Assembly: GCF_014274465.1 (NCBI RefSeq)
Contig: NZ_CP060394.1
Coordinates: forward strand, 4,030,001-4,094,000
DNA length: 64,000 bases
Reading direction: 5' to 3'
DNA from: Alloacidobacterium dinghuense
Lineage (GTDB): Bacteria; Acidobacteriota; Terriglobia; Terriglobales; Acidobacteriaceae
Shown here: positions 8,215 through 17,286 of the stretch, piece after piece
How the letters are laid out: the number at the start of each line of letters is the position of its first letter
Numbering within the stretch: position 1 is the first letter of the stretch
The notes under the pieces: generated by a model
What the model saw: the letters and a program-made list of their open reading frames with translations, nothing else
Told to the model about the DNA's origin: nothing
The model's database searches: none
Program-made: the position numbers and the translations under genes

Positions 8215-9296
8215 TTTTTCCTTTCAGGCCACAGCGGCAGCACGAAGCGGTAAGTTACGCCTAGATTCCAGATATTCGCGTCTCTTTGCGAACTGAAGGT
8301 TCTACCATAGCTGGACATGAGTCTCAGATTGTCACGGAAGTAATAGTTGAGACCGAAATCGAATCGTTGCGTGTTGACTCCGGGCAGGCCATTGCCGCCG
8401 CCATTCAAGGGAAAGAATTGCTGCATTCGACCAACGGCTTGCAGGCGCTGCAGAAATGAGGGAATCGGAAGCCTCTCAAAATCATATGCAGTTTCCAGCC
8501 AGTATCCGTTGCCGTTGTAGCTGTAATCGTATTCCGCCTTCAGGTCAACTGGGACGCTCGGCGGTTGCCAGGAAACATAGGCAGCGACGTTGTTGATCTG
8601 GTGATCCTGAAGAAAGCGCTGATACGATGTGCCAATCTCAAGGCGAGGGTGCGTTAAGAAAATGCTTGCGTCGTAACCCGTTGTCCGCGCCGCCTGAAGC
8701 TGATTGATATTGCTACGAGCAGAGAAATATGCGGTGTATTGCAAGGTGTAGGACGGCTTCTGTAAAGCGACCCCGCGCAACATTACGCCGTCACCTGCGC
8801 CACTTGTCTCGACGCCGATGTTTGAGTCAATGGGCTGATCCAGGAGGTTTCGTATCCACACTGGCGCCAGCCGCTCGTTATATATCCCGAAGGGCAGCAA
8901 ATACTTGCCTGCCGAAACCATGAGATGAGTGTTTGCTAGCCAGTCGACCTGCGCATAGTCGACATTCTTGAAGACCTTTCCACCGAACGAGCCGCTGGTT
9001 TGGTGTTCCCGTTGATAGACGCCAATGAATTCCGCTCGGGACTCCAGTAGCACATGGGATCCGAAAGGAACCAGCAGAACTGGGTTGATCTGCGGCAACA
9101 GTGTCGTGACGCCGCCATTCACATTGTGGACATAAGCTATGCCGCCGGAAAGAACCGGAACATGCCCAGCATGGTTCTCAGAATCGTCTACATCCTGAGC
9201 AGCGGCTCGACCAAGGATACAGAAGCAAAGCGCCAGCGCAATGCCCAAGTGGAGCAACCTTAAGTGAGGAACAAATCGCAAAACACCAGCCCCCAT
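8211..9296 (-). CDS. porin-like outer-membrane beta-barrel protein
   Basis: A 361-residue exported protein; the signal peptide ends near residue 33 (GRAAAQ). The remainder is a run of amphipathic beta strands with aromatic girdles (for example YDYSYNGNGYWLETAYDF), consistent with a porin-like barrel; the sequence continues to a short charged tail, WPERKK. I do not recognise a specific family. It opens a five-gene operon (barrel, cytochrome c, CuA, HprK-like, nucleotidyltransferase) and overlaps the cytochrome gene by 4 bp. No strong ribosome-binding site precedes ATG 9296. Whether it forms a channel for solutes or an electron conduit with its neighbours is open. Confidence 0.75.
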   Translation of the reverse strand: MGAGVLRFVPHLRLLHLGIALALCFCILGRAAAQDVDDSENHAGHVPVLSGGIAYVHNVNGGVTTLLPQINPVLLVPFGSHVLLESRAEFIGVYQREHQTSGSFGGKVFKNVDYAQVDWLANTHLMVSAGKYLLPFGIYNERLAPVWIRNLLDQPIDSNIGVETSGAGDGVMLRGVALQKPSYTLQYTAYFSARSNINQLQAARTTGYDASIFLTHPRLEIGTSYQRFLQDHQINNVAAYVSWQPPSVPVDLKAEYDYSYNGNGYWLETAYDFERLPIPSFLQRLQAVGRMQQFFPLNGGGNGLPGVNTQRFDFGLNYYFRDNLRLMSSYGRTFSSQRDANIWNLGVTYRFVLPLWPERKK

Positions 9297-9613
9297 GTCT
9301 ACGGTGAATCAATTTCTTCAAGGAATGACTTCCTCGAATCGGTATTGACTTAATCGGAGTATAGGGAGGCTGGATATCGTGCATGTCATGCAGATGTAAT
9401 TGCTCTGTCACTCTTCACCCGCCACCTTCCGGGCCAGAGCTTATCTGCGTTGGTGCACTTGACATTTGCCAGACAAGCTGTCGCACGCGAGAAGAATTCC
9501 AGCAGTATGTGACAACCCGATGACATCACCAAGGTGGGTTTAATAACTACAATATTTGGGTATCGCAAGACCACACGCGGCCTGCGCCGAGTAACATTTA
9601 ATGAGTCACAAGA
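9297..9613. promoter_or_regulatory. intergenic region with a 13-bp palindrome, probable promoter of the barrel/cytochrome/CuA operon
   Basis: 317 bp without a gene between the glycosidase stop and the barrel start. It contains the palindrome TGCATG-T-CATGCA at 9380-9392 and, on the minus strand, a TATACT-like -10 (9358-9363). No -35 at standard spacing was found. The palindrome would sit just upstream of that -10, a position suited to an activator or repressor. No open frame here looks coding. Confidence 0.35.
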
Positions 9614-11407
9614 TCAGTAATTGACGACGTATAGCGTGCCCTTCAACGTAACCGGATCTTTCTCCATCGATTGGAATGTCAGCGTAAGGGGCTGATTCGC
9701 GCTTACATCCTTTGCGCTGACCTCTCCTATTGCCCAAGACAAGCCACTCCAGACGATCTTGTCATAGTCTTCGCGAATGGGGAGCTGCTTTCCATTCTGG
9801 GTAGCTTCGAGAAGAAACACCTTTCCCATGTTCGTGCCCGAGGGCGGTCCCCCAGCCCAGGTGCGGCGGAGGCTGCCATCGGGCGAATACTGCTGCATGA
9901 TGAGGCGTAGATCCCCACCTTTCGGCGCTGGAATGGTCGCTTGTATGGTGCCTTTGCCAGTCTCATGGAACTCGGCAGCTACAGGCCGGATGGATCGCGG
10001 AATGACAACATCCTGCTGGATGCCAAAATCGAAGGCGGACGTGGCATATTTGCCGAACCCGACCATGGCCATTTGTCCGGGGCCAAGCTCAATCGAGTCG
10101 CCGCTCAGGGGTGGCACGAATCCTGCGTCGCGGAAGAGAATACGTCCCTCGCCGAGTGGCTTCTGTACCTGCGAGAGCAACGGCATGGCGACACGGGCAA
10201 TCTCCTGAGCAGGATTCATGACGACATAGACGCTACCATCCGCGTCCAGGGCGCCGAAACCATAGGGCTGAACCTCGCCCGGGATGCCGCCGAAGCTCTT
10301 GATTCTGCCCTCAGACTGGAAGTGCAGATAGAGCGATTGCACGCGAGCAAACCAACGGGCGTCATCTTCGCTGATGAGTTCGAGATTGCCGTGGGTGGTG
10401 TCCATCCACCCGCCACGCGCCATCATCAGGATGAGTGCACTCTTCCACGCGTGCATCGCGCGATAGTAAATCGTGCCGGTTTTGCCCACCATGAAGCCGG
10501 TCGAGTCGATGCGTTCGATTGGCAGATGGGCCTGCTCATAACGGCGCACCTGATGATCGCTGTAGATGTCCATAGAGCGCCAGAAACTCATCTCGGGCAC
10601 ATCGGACGGCCGCGGATCGCCTGCATATTGTGCGTCGAAGACTTCGAGCCAGCGGAGGTCTACCGGGCTCCTAAACGGAAAGGGGTAGTAGGTGGAATCC
10701 ATGTCGCCGCCGAAGCCATTGAATGCTTCGAGCACGACGTCGGGGTTCTTTGCTCGGAAGGATGCGAGCGCACCTCTAAGCGCGTTCGTATTGCGCTGAA
10801 TGATCTCGTCCTTGCTGAGCCTTCCTTCGTCTTTGGCCGGCGCAACGGTCAAATCGACAAAGTCGAATTTGAACATGCGGATGCCCTGGTCATACCAATA
10901 CTGCAGTGTGTTCATGAAGTCGGGCAGGAAGCCGCCTTCGTAAAAGGACATGGCCGTTCCCTGCTTATTCAGCGAATCGCGCCACGCGGCAGCCGCGTTG
11001 ATTTTGACGAGCGTATTCGAGCTGAACCACATTCCGGGACGTATTCCGTTTTGCTGGCATGTCTTGATCCAGATGTCTGGACCATTGGGCCAATTTGGTT
11101 TGCGCCACGTGCGATAGCCGCCGTCAGGATCAAACCAGAAGGCGTCCATCATGTAGTAGTCAAAGCGGACACCGAGTTTTCGAAGGCGTAGCACTTCGTT
11201 CAGCTCGCGCATGGCGAGTTCCTGCGTAAGCGGGATGTTGTCAGAGAGTTCGTCGTATGATGACCAGTTGTTGTAGACAGAAATGGGATCGCGCAGCGTG
11301 GGAGAGCCAAGCTTATCCGCCGAGAATTTCTGTGGGGATTGCGCGAAAAGGAGTGAAGACGCGCCGAATACTACGGCAATAACCGCGTTGCGTACCATCT
11401 TAATCAT
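9614..11407 (-). CDS. secreted clan GH-D (alpha-galactosidase-like) glycoside hydrolase
   Basis: A 597-residue protein with a signal peptide (about 1-22). The (beta/alpha)8 domain has segments typical of GH27/GH36: YYMMDAFW (about 84-91), GIRPGMWFSSNTL, and the nucleophile motif FKFDFVDL with Asp182. The acid/base Asp is probably in the LRWLEVFDAQYAGDPRPSD segment. A beta-sandwich C-terminus follows. Hydrolysis of alpha-linked galactosides in the periplasm or at the surface is likely, but the exact specificity is not. The start overlaps the upstream beta-helix gene by 8 bp, so they are coupled; ATG 11398 is an alternative start. It is the last gene of the receptor/beta-helix/glycosidase operon. 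Confidence 0.8.
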   Translation of the reverse strand: MIKMVRNAVIAVVFGASSLLFAQSPQKFSADKLGSPTLRDPISVYNNWSSYDELSDNIPLTQELAMRELNEVLRLRKLGVRFDYYMMDAFWFDPDGGYRTWRKPNWPNGPDIWIKTCQQNGIRPGMWFSSNTLVKINAAAAWRDSLNKQGTAMSFYEGGFLPDFMNTLQYWYDQGIRMFKFDFVDLTVAPAKDEGRLSKDEIIQRNTNALRGALASFRAKNPDVVLEAFNGFGGDMDSTYYPFPFRSPVDLRWLEVFDAQYAGDPRPSDVPEMSFWRSMDIYSDHQVRRYEQAHLPIERIDSTGFMVGKTGTIYYRAMHAWKSALILMMARGGWMDTTHGNLELISEDDARWFARVQSLYLHFQSEGRIKSFGGIPGEVQPYGFGALDADGSVYVVMNPAQEIARVAMPLLSQVQKPLGEGRILFRDAGFVPPLSGDSIELGPGQMAMVGFGKYATSAFDFGIQQDVVIPRSIRPVAAEFHETGKGTIQATIPAPKGGDLRLIMQQYSPDGSLRRTWAGGPPSGTNMGKVFLLEATQNGKQLPIREDYDKIVWSGLSWAIGEVSAKDVSANQPLTLTFQSMEKDPVTLKGTLYVVNY

Positions 11408-13316
11408 TTGCGTTCACTCCCATTTGCGAATATGCGGGTTCACCGAGCCATGACCTTGCAGCAAGACCCAACTCCGCGGGACCAGCGAATCCTTCCCATT
11501 GCTGGATCACTTCGCCTTTCGGAGAGACCAGGATCGTATAGGCCTGGTCTGTATCTGAGTTCCGCACTGCGTAGGCGACAGGCATACCTTTCAAATCAAG
11601 GTCACTGATCGCGTTGTGCATTACGCTGCTTGCTACGGAAATCGAACTGGGCGGCGTCAATAGAAGAGTGGTCTGCAGCCCACGTGCGCGATACTGCTGG
11701 TCGAGGCTCTTGAGAAATACGATTTGCTTCAAAGCCTCGTCATTTATCAGCCCATTCTCGTCGAAGGAGACGGGTAGCCAGCAGTACAGACGCCAGGATT
11801 TATCTTCGCGCGTAATCGCAAACGGATGACCGGCATCATCGGTGAAACGCTGATCAAAGATTCTCGTGTCGGGGGCTTGTGGGATTGTCCGTTGAAAGAC
11901 GCTTGACCATTGTGCGAAGGGTCGTTGATCGAACTTGCTCTCTTTCTCCTGCTGCACCGATTGTTGCATCTGCGTTAGGCTTCGAAAGCCTTGGCCATTC
12001 CATGTCCATTCGGGCCTTGACTCGCCAAAGTAAGCGTACTGGTTCGCGTCAAATGCCAGGAGGCTATTGCTCCTGGTCAGCCATGGAGACGTGGAATAGA
12101 TCTTGTTATTTCGAAACACTCCGGTTCCGGTCGCAATCTGCGCGTCGTTCAACAGTGCCGGAGCTTTCTCGTAAGGACTCCAATAAACCGTGTTGTTCTC
12201 AACGGTCAGACCGTCGATCGATCCTCCATTCCATGTGAGCAGAAAGATGGCGCCCTGATAGTTCGCCATGCGCGGACTGCGTCCGTTATTTACACAGACG
12301 TTTCCTCGCACTACACTTTCGCGGGTGATAAAGCCCGCGCCGAAGACGGCGACGCAGTAGCCCTGCGTGTCATGTCCGTAGTTGTCGATGACAGAATTCT
12401 TTGTGTTGCCGTAATCAATGTCGAATGCGCCACCATCGACGCCGGGGCTGTCTGTGAGGAAGGCTTCGTTCTGCGACACGGTGCAGTCATCGCACATCCA
12501 CGTCCAGATGGCGTTTGGCGTACCTGTGGTCTCGGTAATCTGCATTCCGGTGTTCCACGCCACGCTCGATTCGATCTTCCCGGCACGCCCGCGAAAAAGG
12601 ACGATACCATCGCCCTGAACATCGTGAACCGTCGAGTTGCGGATGACGACATTCGTGCTCCAGCTGCTTTCCGGAGGGTATCCGAATCTGCCGCCGCCGA
12701 TCATGATGCCCATCCATTCGTGCGTGTTCCACGCGGTGACTCCATCCACCAGTACGTCATCGAAGCGCTGATCAGCGCTTCCGGGTGTGATCAGCACCAG
12801 GCCATTGTCCTTGCTTTTCATCTCGCCGCCCAGCACGTCGTGTACGGCCAGGTTCTTCAGGTGAATGTGATGCAAGATCCCTTTGTCGCCGCTGATGAAG
12901 ATTCCGTACGTGCGGCCCCCGGAGAAATCCAGCGAATCGATTTCCCAATATTCCTGATTGAAGAGACGGAAAGACTCCTCGCTCGTAGCCGCGGCGATTA
13001 TTTTGGGGCGCGCGCCTTCGCCGTATGCGGTGATGCGGATCGGCGCATGCATGCTGCCGGAGCCTTGCGGCGCCAGCCTTCCGTGGCACTCGGATCCGCG
13101 GCGGATATAGATTGTGTCGCCGGGATTGAATGATCGTTTCTGCAACAGATCGAGGCTGTTCCAGGCAGATTGCCCCGAAGAGCCATCTCCCGACTGCGCT
13201 GCCATACAGTCGAGATAAAAGACTCTCTGATTTACCGATGGAACCGCGCTCTGTGCCATGCTGAGAGCCGCCGCAGAAAAGAGGGTCGCAAGGAAAATGT
13301 ATTTGAACGATGACAT
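11400..13316 (-). CDS. secreted right-handed beta-helix protein with C-terminal thioredoxin-like domain
   Basis: A 638-residue protein. A signal peptide (about 1-21) is followed by a parallel beta-helix region (about 30-470) rich in Asn/Val/Ile ladders such as NVVIRNSTVHDV and GLTVENNTVYWSP, as in pectate-lyase-like and Pel/PbH1-repeat proteins. The last 150 residues are different. They read like a thioredoxin-fold domain: a strand with WRLYCWLPVSF, helices, then ILVSPKGEVIQQWEGFAGP and an AARSWLG end, but the CxxC redox pair is missing. Located 80 bp after the receptor gene and overlapping the glycosidase gene, so it probably acts on or binds the same glycan. Confidence 0.8.
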   Translation of the reverse strand: MSSFKYIFLATLFSAAALSMAQSAVPSVNQRVFYLDCMAAQSGDGSSGQSAWNSLDLLQKRSFNPGDTIYIRRGSECHGRLAPQGSGSMHAPIRITAYGEGARPKIIAAATSEESFRLFNQEYWEIDSLDFSGGRTYGIFISGDKGILHHIHLKNLAVHDVLGGEMKSKDNGLVLITPGSADQRFDDVLVDGVTAWNTHEWMGIMIGGGRFGYPPESSWSTNVVIRNSTVHDVQGDGIVLFRGRAGKIESSVAWNTGMQITETTGTPNAIWTWMCDDCTVSQNEAFLTDSPGVDGGAFDIDYGNTKNSVIDNYGHDTQGYCVAVFGAGFITRESVVRGNVCVNNGRSPRMANYQGAIFLLTWNGGSIDGLTVENNTVYWSPYEKAPALLNDAQIATGTGVFRNNKIYSTSPWLTRSNSLLAFDANQYAYFGESRPEWTWNGQGFRSLTQMQQSVQQEKESKFDQRPFAQWSSVFQRTIPQAPDTRIFDQRFTDDAGHPFAITREDKSWRLYCWLPVSFDENGLINDEALKQIVFLKSLDQQYRARGLQTTLLLTPPSSISVASSVMHNAISDLDLKGMPVAYAVRNSDTDQAYTILVSPKGEVIQQWEGFAGPAELGLAARSWLGEPAYSQMGVNAND

Positions 13317-13396
13317 GCGCAGAAGAGCTTGTGCTGAAAGTAGAAGATGGCTCTACGGCAATACAGCACACTTGCGGCAGAGCCACATGAGCAAGA

Positions 13397-16300
13397 TCAG
13401 AAGATGAACTTACCCGCGATCTGAACGATTCGCATGTTGCCTGTCGTACGTGTGATCTCGCCGAATGTATTGTTGGCCAGATCTCCGTCGGGATTTGCGA
13501 AGTGAGGAGTATTCAGTGTATTGAACGCCTCCAAACGCAGCTGGAGACGATAGCGCTCCGTAAACTGCAATTCCTTAAACAGCGATGAATCGAGATTGAT
13601 GTTGCCCGGTCCGCGAACAATGTTTCTGGCTGCATTGCCAGGAGCGTTGGCATCGCAGGTCGGGCAGGTGAAACGCGCTGTGCTGAAAGCGTCTGTGTTG
13701 AAGTACTTCATCAGCGTCCGCTGGCTGCGGGGAATGTTTGGATCACTAACCTGATCCGGTCTGAGCCCTGGAAAAGCTGACGTCGGGTTGTTTACACGGA
13801 CTACGTTGACCGGTAATCCCGACTGCATCACGTAGATCGAGTTAAGCTGCCACCCGCCGAGCAGCATGTTCGTCGTCCTTCCCCAGTTCGAGAAGAACTT
13901 CTGTCCGTGTCCAAACGGCAACCGGTAAAGCCCGCTGAAGACGAAGTTCTGGCGCACATCTGAATCCGACGATCCCCACTCCGCTGGCAGGTTGTAAGGA
14001 TTCTGCGGCTCGTCGTTATTGATTTTGCCGAGATTGAACGGCGCAGGGCCATTGTCGAAACTGTGTCCGTAAGTATAGGAAAGCAGGAAGCTCAGATTAT
14101 GCGACTCGCGCTTGGTGAATTTCACCTGCATGGAGTTGAAGTTCGCCGATCCGTAGTCACCCAAGTATTGAATCTTTCCGAGATAGGGCGTGATTTGGCC
14201 TTCGCTGCCGTCAGCATTCGCATTGACGTCCCCGATCTGGTACGACAGGTTGTGAGCAAGCGAACCGACATAGGCTACCTCAAGAGACAGATTTGTGCTC
14301 AGCTCTCGCTGTACGGCCATGTTGAATAGTTGCGAGACGCCAGTCTTGAGGTTTGGCCGCACGGCATAGGTCGTTTCAAGTTTTCCGTTGGCCAGCGTCG
14401 AGGGATCGATCTTGCCACTCGCGGGAGCATTGATGGTGATATCGCGAGCGACGCCCGTGTCCAGCACATATTCATAAGGCGGTCCGTCGTACCAATAGTT
14501 GGTGTAGACGGCTTGCTGCGCGAATGGATTATTCTGTGTCAGGAAATCTTCACGGCCATCATTCTCCGGTGAAAAGAACAACCCGTATCCGCCGCGAACC
14601 ACTGTATTGTTATTGATCAGGTAGCTGAATCCAACTCGCGGCGCTATGTCATTCTTGCGCGCCACCATGAGCGATCGCGCATTGCCGCCCCGCCCTGCGA
14701 GCAGAATAAAGCCACTGGCCACGTCAACGTTCGATTCGTAGTTGTTGCTCTCAACGTAGGGGTCCTGGAATTCGTAGCGGAGGCCATAGTTTAAAGTAAG
14801 TTGCGGCGACACCTTAAAAGTGTCCTGAGCATACAGACCGAGGTTCCAGCTCTGCGTGTGGGGCTGGGTCAGCTGCAAACCGATATCAACTGTAAAGGGA
14901 AGGCCAAGCAGCAGATCGGCAACGTCTGATCCGCCGTTGTAGAAAAATGCCCCATTCTGGAAGTAGCTGTAGGTCGGGTCAGCCGTCTGCGAGAAACCAA
15001 AGCTTCCGTAATACTCAAAACCTGTCGGGAACAATGAAAAAACAGGACGCGAGCTCAAGCGGCGGAATTCTTCGCCGAACTTGAATTCGTGCCGTGCGAC
15101 GGAACTCCAGGTAAAGTTGTCTGTGATCGCATAGTTGCTGTCCAGCACATGGTAGGGCTTATAGGTCGAGCCGCCCGCCAAATATCCTGTCCCCATAAAA
15201 ATCTGCGGATAACCTACGGTCGCCTCATAGCCTGGCACCGCGATGTTCCCCACCCCGTACTTGGTGGAATAGTCCGTTCCGCTTAGCAGGCTGAACTGGT
15301 TTTGAGCATAGCGCGAATAGCCAAAGCGGAATTCATTGAGGGTTGTTGGACTGAAGATGTGCGTGTATGAGGCCGAGAGCGTCTGCGTCTCCAGGTCTTC
15401 CTTGTTTCCCTGATCTGCATCGCCCCCGCCCGGGACTACAGTCGCACCGTTGTAGGGATCGGTCACAAGCTGATTTTGATTGAGGTAGTGGTACGTTAGA
15501 TACAGGCGATCCTTCGAAGATATTTCCTGATCATAGCGAGCATCGACCTGGTTCTGATCGGTGGTAACCGGGGAGTCGACAAAGTAGTTGTTATACCAGC
15601 CGTTGCTGGTTCCGGGAAGATTCGGCCTGGCAAAGAAGTCGAGCAGTGTACTCTTACCAGCCGGGCTCACACGCGACGCAGGAATGATGTTGCCGGGGAA
15701 CTGCTGCGAGCATCCGCCATAACAGGCAAAAGAAACACTTGGATCGAAGATCGGAATCTTGATGCCGGCAGGAACTCCCTTCGTCCCTGCATTCGGATCG
15801 ACCATCTGCGACAGATCAACAGACCCATCTGGCAAGAAGTTGATCTGGTTGGTCGGCGGTGTTGAGTCCAGATACGTGTAAGCATTGCTCAGCTTCGTCC
15901 TCTCATACGATCCGAAGAAGAAGGCTTTGTTGTGTACGATCGGGCCACCCAGTGTTCCGCCATAGTTGTGCTGCTTCAGGATCGAAGGAGGTACAGTTGC
16001 GCCGGAGAATCCATAAGGGCGCGCTGCCGTGAAATTCGGCCGGAAGAATTCATACGCAACGCCATGGAATTGGTTTGTGCCAGCTTTGGTCTGGATGGAG
16101 ACGACGCCGCCAGCTGAGCTGCCGAATTCTGCGTTATAGGCCGAAGTGGAAACCTTGAACTCCTGCACCGAATCCACGCTGGGAATGACCGTAACGTCCT
16201 GCGTACGATTGGTCGTCGATTCGACGCCGTCAATTTTGATCGAGTTCCCGTATTCACGATTGCCATTCACGGATAGAGCGAAGGAATTGATGCTGCCACC

Positions 16301-16810
16301 CACGGAAACCACCCCGGGCACCAGCAGTGGGAGGGCGAAGAAATTGCGTCCCTGCAGCGGCAGGTCCGTGATGTCCTGCGTCTCCATGACGGCACCGGTC
16401 TCGGAACTTTGCGTCTGCAGCATCGTCGGTGCCTGAGTAACAACGACGGTTGTATCCACGGCACCGGCTCTCAGCCTGAAGTTCAGTAGCAGTTTCTGGT
16501 CAATTACGATGTTGGCGTTGAGCGCTACACCCGTCTCGAATCCCGGGGCGGAGGCGGTCACTTTGTACATCCCCGGCGTGACGTTCAATACGACGTAGAT
16601 GCCCACGCCGTCTGTTCTTCCGGTGAAAGTGATGCCTTTATTGATATCGGTGGCGGTAATCGAGACGTTCGGAACAACTGCGCCAGTCGCATCCGTTACC
16701 TGGCCAGTAATGGATCCCGTTGTAGCCTGAGCTCTGCCCTTAGGAGAGAAGGCAAGGAAAAGGCACACAACAGTGCACAGGGCCGGTAGGCTTTTTAGAT
16801 ACTTCGTCAT
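13397..16810 (-). CDS. Oar/SusC-like TonB-dependent receptor with carboxypeptidase-regulatory-like domain
   Basis: A roughly 1137-residue outer-membrane receptor. Signal peptide to about residue 28. A beta-sandwich carboxypeptidase-regulatory-like domain follows (TGSITGQVTDATGAVVPNVS). The plug domain has TVVVTQAPTMLQTQSSETG and IDGVESTTNR. A large barrel ends in IVQIAGKFIF with terminal Phe. This size and architecture are characteristic of the acidobacterial expanded receptor family used for glycans or other large nutrients. ATG 16810 is used, since AGGAG lies 8 nt before it; the GTG at 16819 overlaps that site. First gene of an operon with a beta-helix protein and a GH-D glycosidase, so carbohydrate uptake is the likely role. 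LacI-type operator-like sequences lie upstream. Confidence 0.9.
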   Translation of the reverse strand: MTKYLKSLPALCTVVCLFLAFSPKGRAQATTGSITGQVTDATGAVVPNVSITATDINKGITFTGRTDGVGIYVVLNVTPGMYKVTASAPGFETGVALNANIVIDQKLLLNFRLRAGAVDTTVVVTQAPTMLQTQSSETGAVMETQDITDLPLQGRNFFALPLLVPGVVSVGGSINSFALSVNGNREYGNSIKIDGVESTTNRTQDVTVIPSVDSVQEFKVSTSAYNAEFGSSAGGVVSIQTKAGTNQFHGVAYEFFRPNFTAARPYGFSGATVPPSILKQHNYGGTLGGPIVHNKAFFFGSYERTKLSNAYTYLDSTPPTNQINFLPDGSVDLSQMVDPNAGTKGVPAGIKIPIFDPSVSFACYGGCSQQFPGNIIPASRVSPAGKSTLLDFFARPNLPGTSNGWYNNYFVDSPVTTDQNQVDARYDQEISSKDRLYLTYHYLNQNQLVTDPYNGATVVPGGGDADQGNKEDLETQTLSASYTHIFSPTTLNEFRFGYSRYAQNQFSLLSGTDYSTKYGVGNIAVPGYEATVGYPQIFMGTGYLAGGSTYKPYHVLDSNYAITDNFTWSSVARHEFKFGEEFRRLSSRPVFSLFPTGFEYYGSFGFSQTADPTYSYFQNGAFFYNGGSDVADLLLGLPFTVDIGLQLTQPHTQSWNLGLYAQDTFKVSPQLTLNYGLRYEFQDPYVESNNYESNVDVASGFILLAGRGGNARSLMVARKNDIAPRVGFSYLINNNTVVRGGYGLFFSPENDGREDFLTQNNPFAQQAVYTNYWYDGPPYEYVLDTGVARDITINAPASGKIDPSTLANGKLETTYAVRPNLKTGVSQLFNMAVQRELSTNLSLEVAYVGSLAHNLSYQIGDVNANADGSEGQITPYLGKIQYLGDYGSANFNSMQVKFTKRESHNLSFLLSYTYGHSFDNGPAPFNLGKINNDEPQNPYNLPAEWGSSDSDVRQNFVFSGLYRLPFGHGQKFFSNWGRTTNMLLGGWQLNSIYVMQSGLPVNVVRVNNPTSAFPGLRPDQVSDPNIPRSQRTLMKYFNTDAFSTARFTCPTCDANAPGNAARNIVRGPGNINLDSSLFKELQFTERYRLQLRLEAFNTLNTPHFANPDGDLANNTFGEITRTTGNMRIVQIAGKFIF

Positions 16811-16872
16811 ATTTGGCACTCCTGAAAGAACTTCAGCTAGCAGAGAATCGTTTTTCTAGATTTGTACGACCC

Positions 16873-16897
16873 GAGTAAACGATTTCTCAAACGTTTT
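16873..16897. promoter_or_regulatory. LacI-family-like operator sequences upstream of the receptor operon
   Basis: GAGTAAACGATTTCTC (from 16873) is an imperfect palindrome centred on CG (6 of 8 half-site positions match). It is followed at 16889-16896 by the perfect palindrome AAACGTTT. Central-CG palindromes flanked by AAA/TTT are typical of LacI-family sugar regulators. They lie about 65-90 bp before the receptor start. No LacI gene is in the window. Confidence 0.4.
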
Positions 16898-17035
16898 CTA
16901 AATTAGGCGGCGCCATCCAGAGTTGTCAAGTATGCGGTTCCTCTCTCGCTAACGCAGCTCCGAGCGATTCGATCGCAAATAAAAATTGCGCTTCTCGTTC
17001 ACCTTTTTTTCACACAGCTTTTGTAACTAAGACTG

Positions 17036-17076
17036 AAGTTGTCGTATATTTAACAGGACCAAAGTTGTCCTATATT
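17036..17076 (+). promoter_or_regulatory. tandem 15-bp operator-like repeats upstream of siderophore receptor
   Basis: AAGTTGTCGTATATT (17036-17050) recurs as AAGTTGTCCTATATT (17062-17076), one mismatch in 15, with starts 26 bp apart. The TTGTC-n-TATA core resembles GntR-type sites. The repeats lie about 210 bp upstream of the receptor start at 17287 and about 230 bp upstream of the divergent receptor, so they could serve either gene. Confidence 0.4.
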
Positions 17077-17286
17077 GCAAGCTGCTCAAAGGGCAGCGTT
17101 TGGCTGGTTACGTAAATTTGGGCCTGAGAGAGCCAGACATAGCAAGTCCCCGCGGTTGTATCTCTTGGCGGAGAAACCGCGAGGACCTGTGACCCAGCGA
17201 TTACACTGCGGGCTGTTTTTCATCATAAGTTCCGCTGACGAACAACTTCAACCACTGGCCTACGGGCCAGTTTTGAGGAGAGCCAC

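Noticed and set aside
9941-11191. 416-codon plus-strand frame across the GH-D glycosidase gene
   Set aside because: Antisense to a well-supported enzyme with catalytic motifs; no recognisable motif of its own.
12372-13133. 253-codon plus-strand frame across the beta-helix gene
   Set aside because: Antisense shadow; repeated beta-helix codons on the other strand create the open frame.
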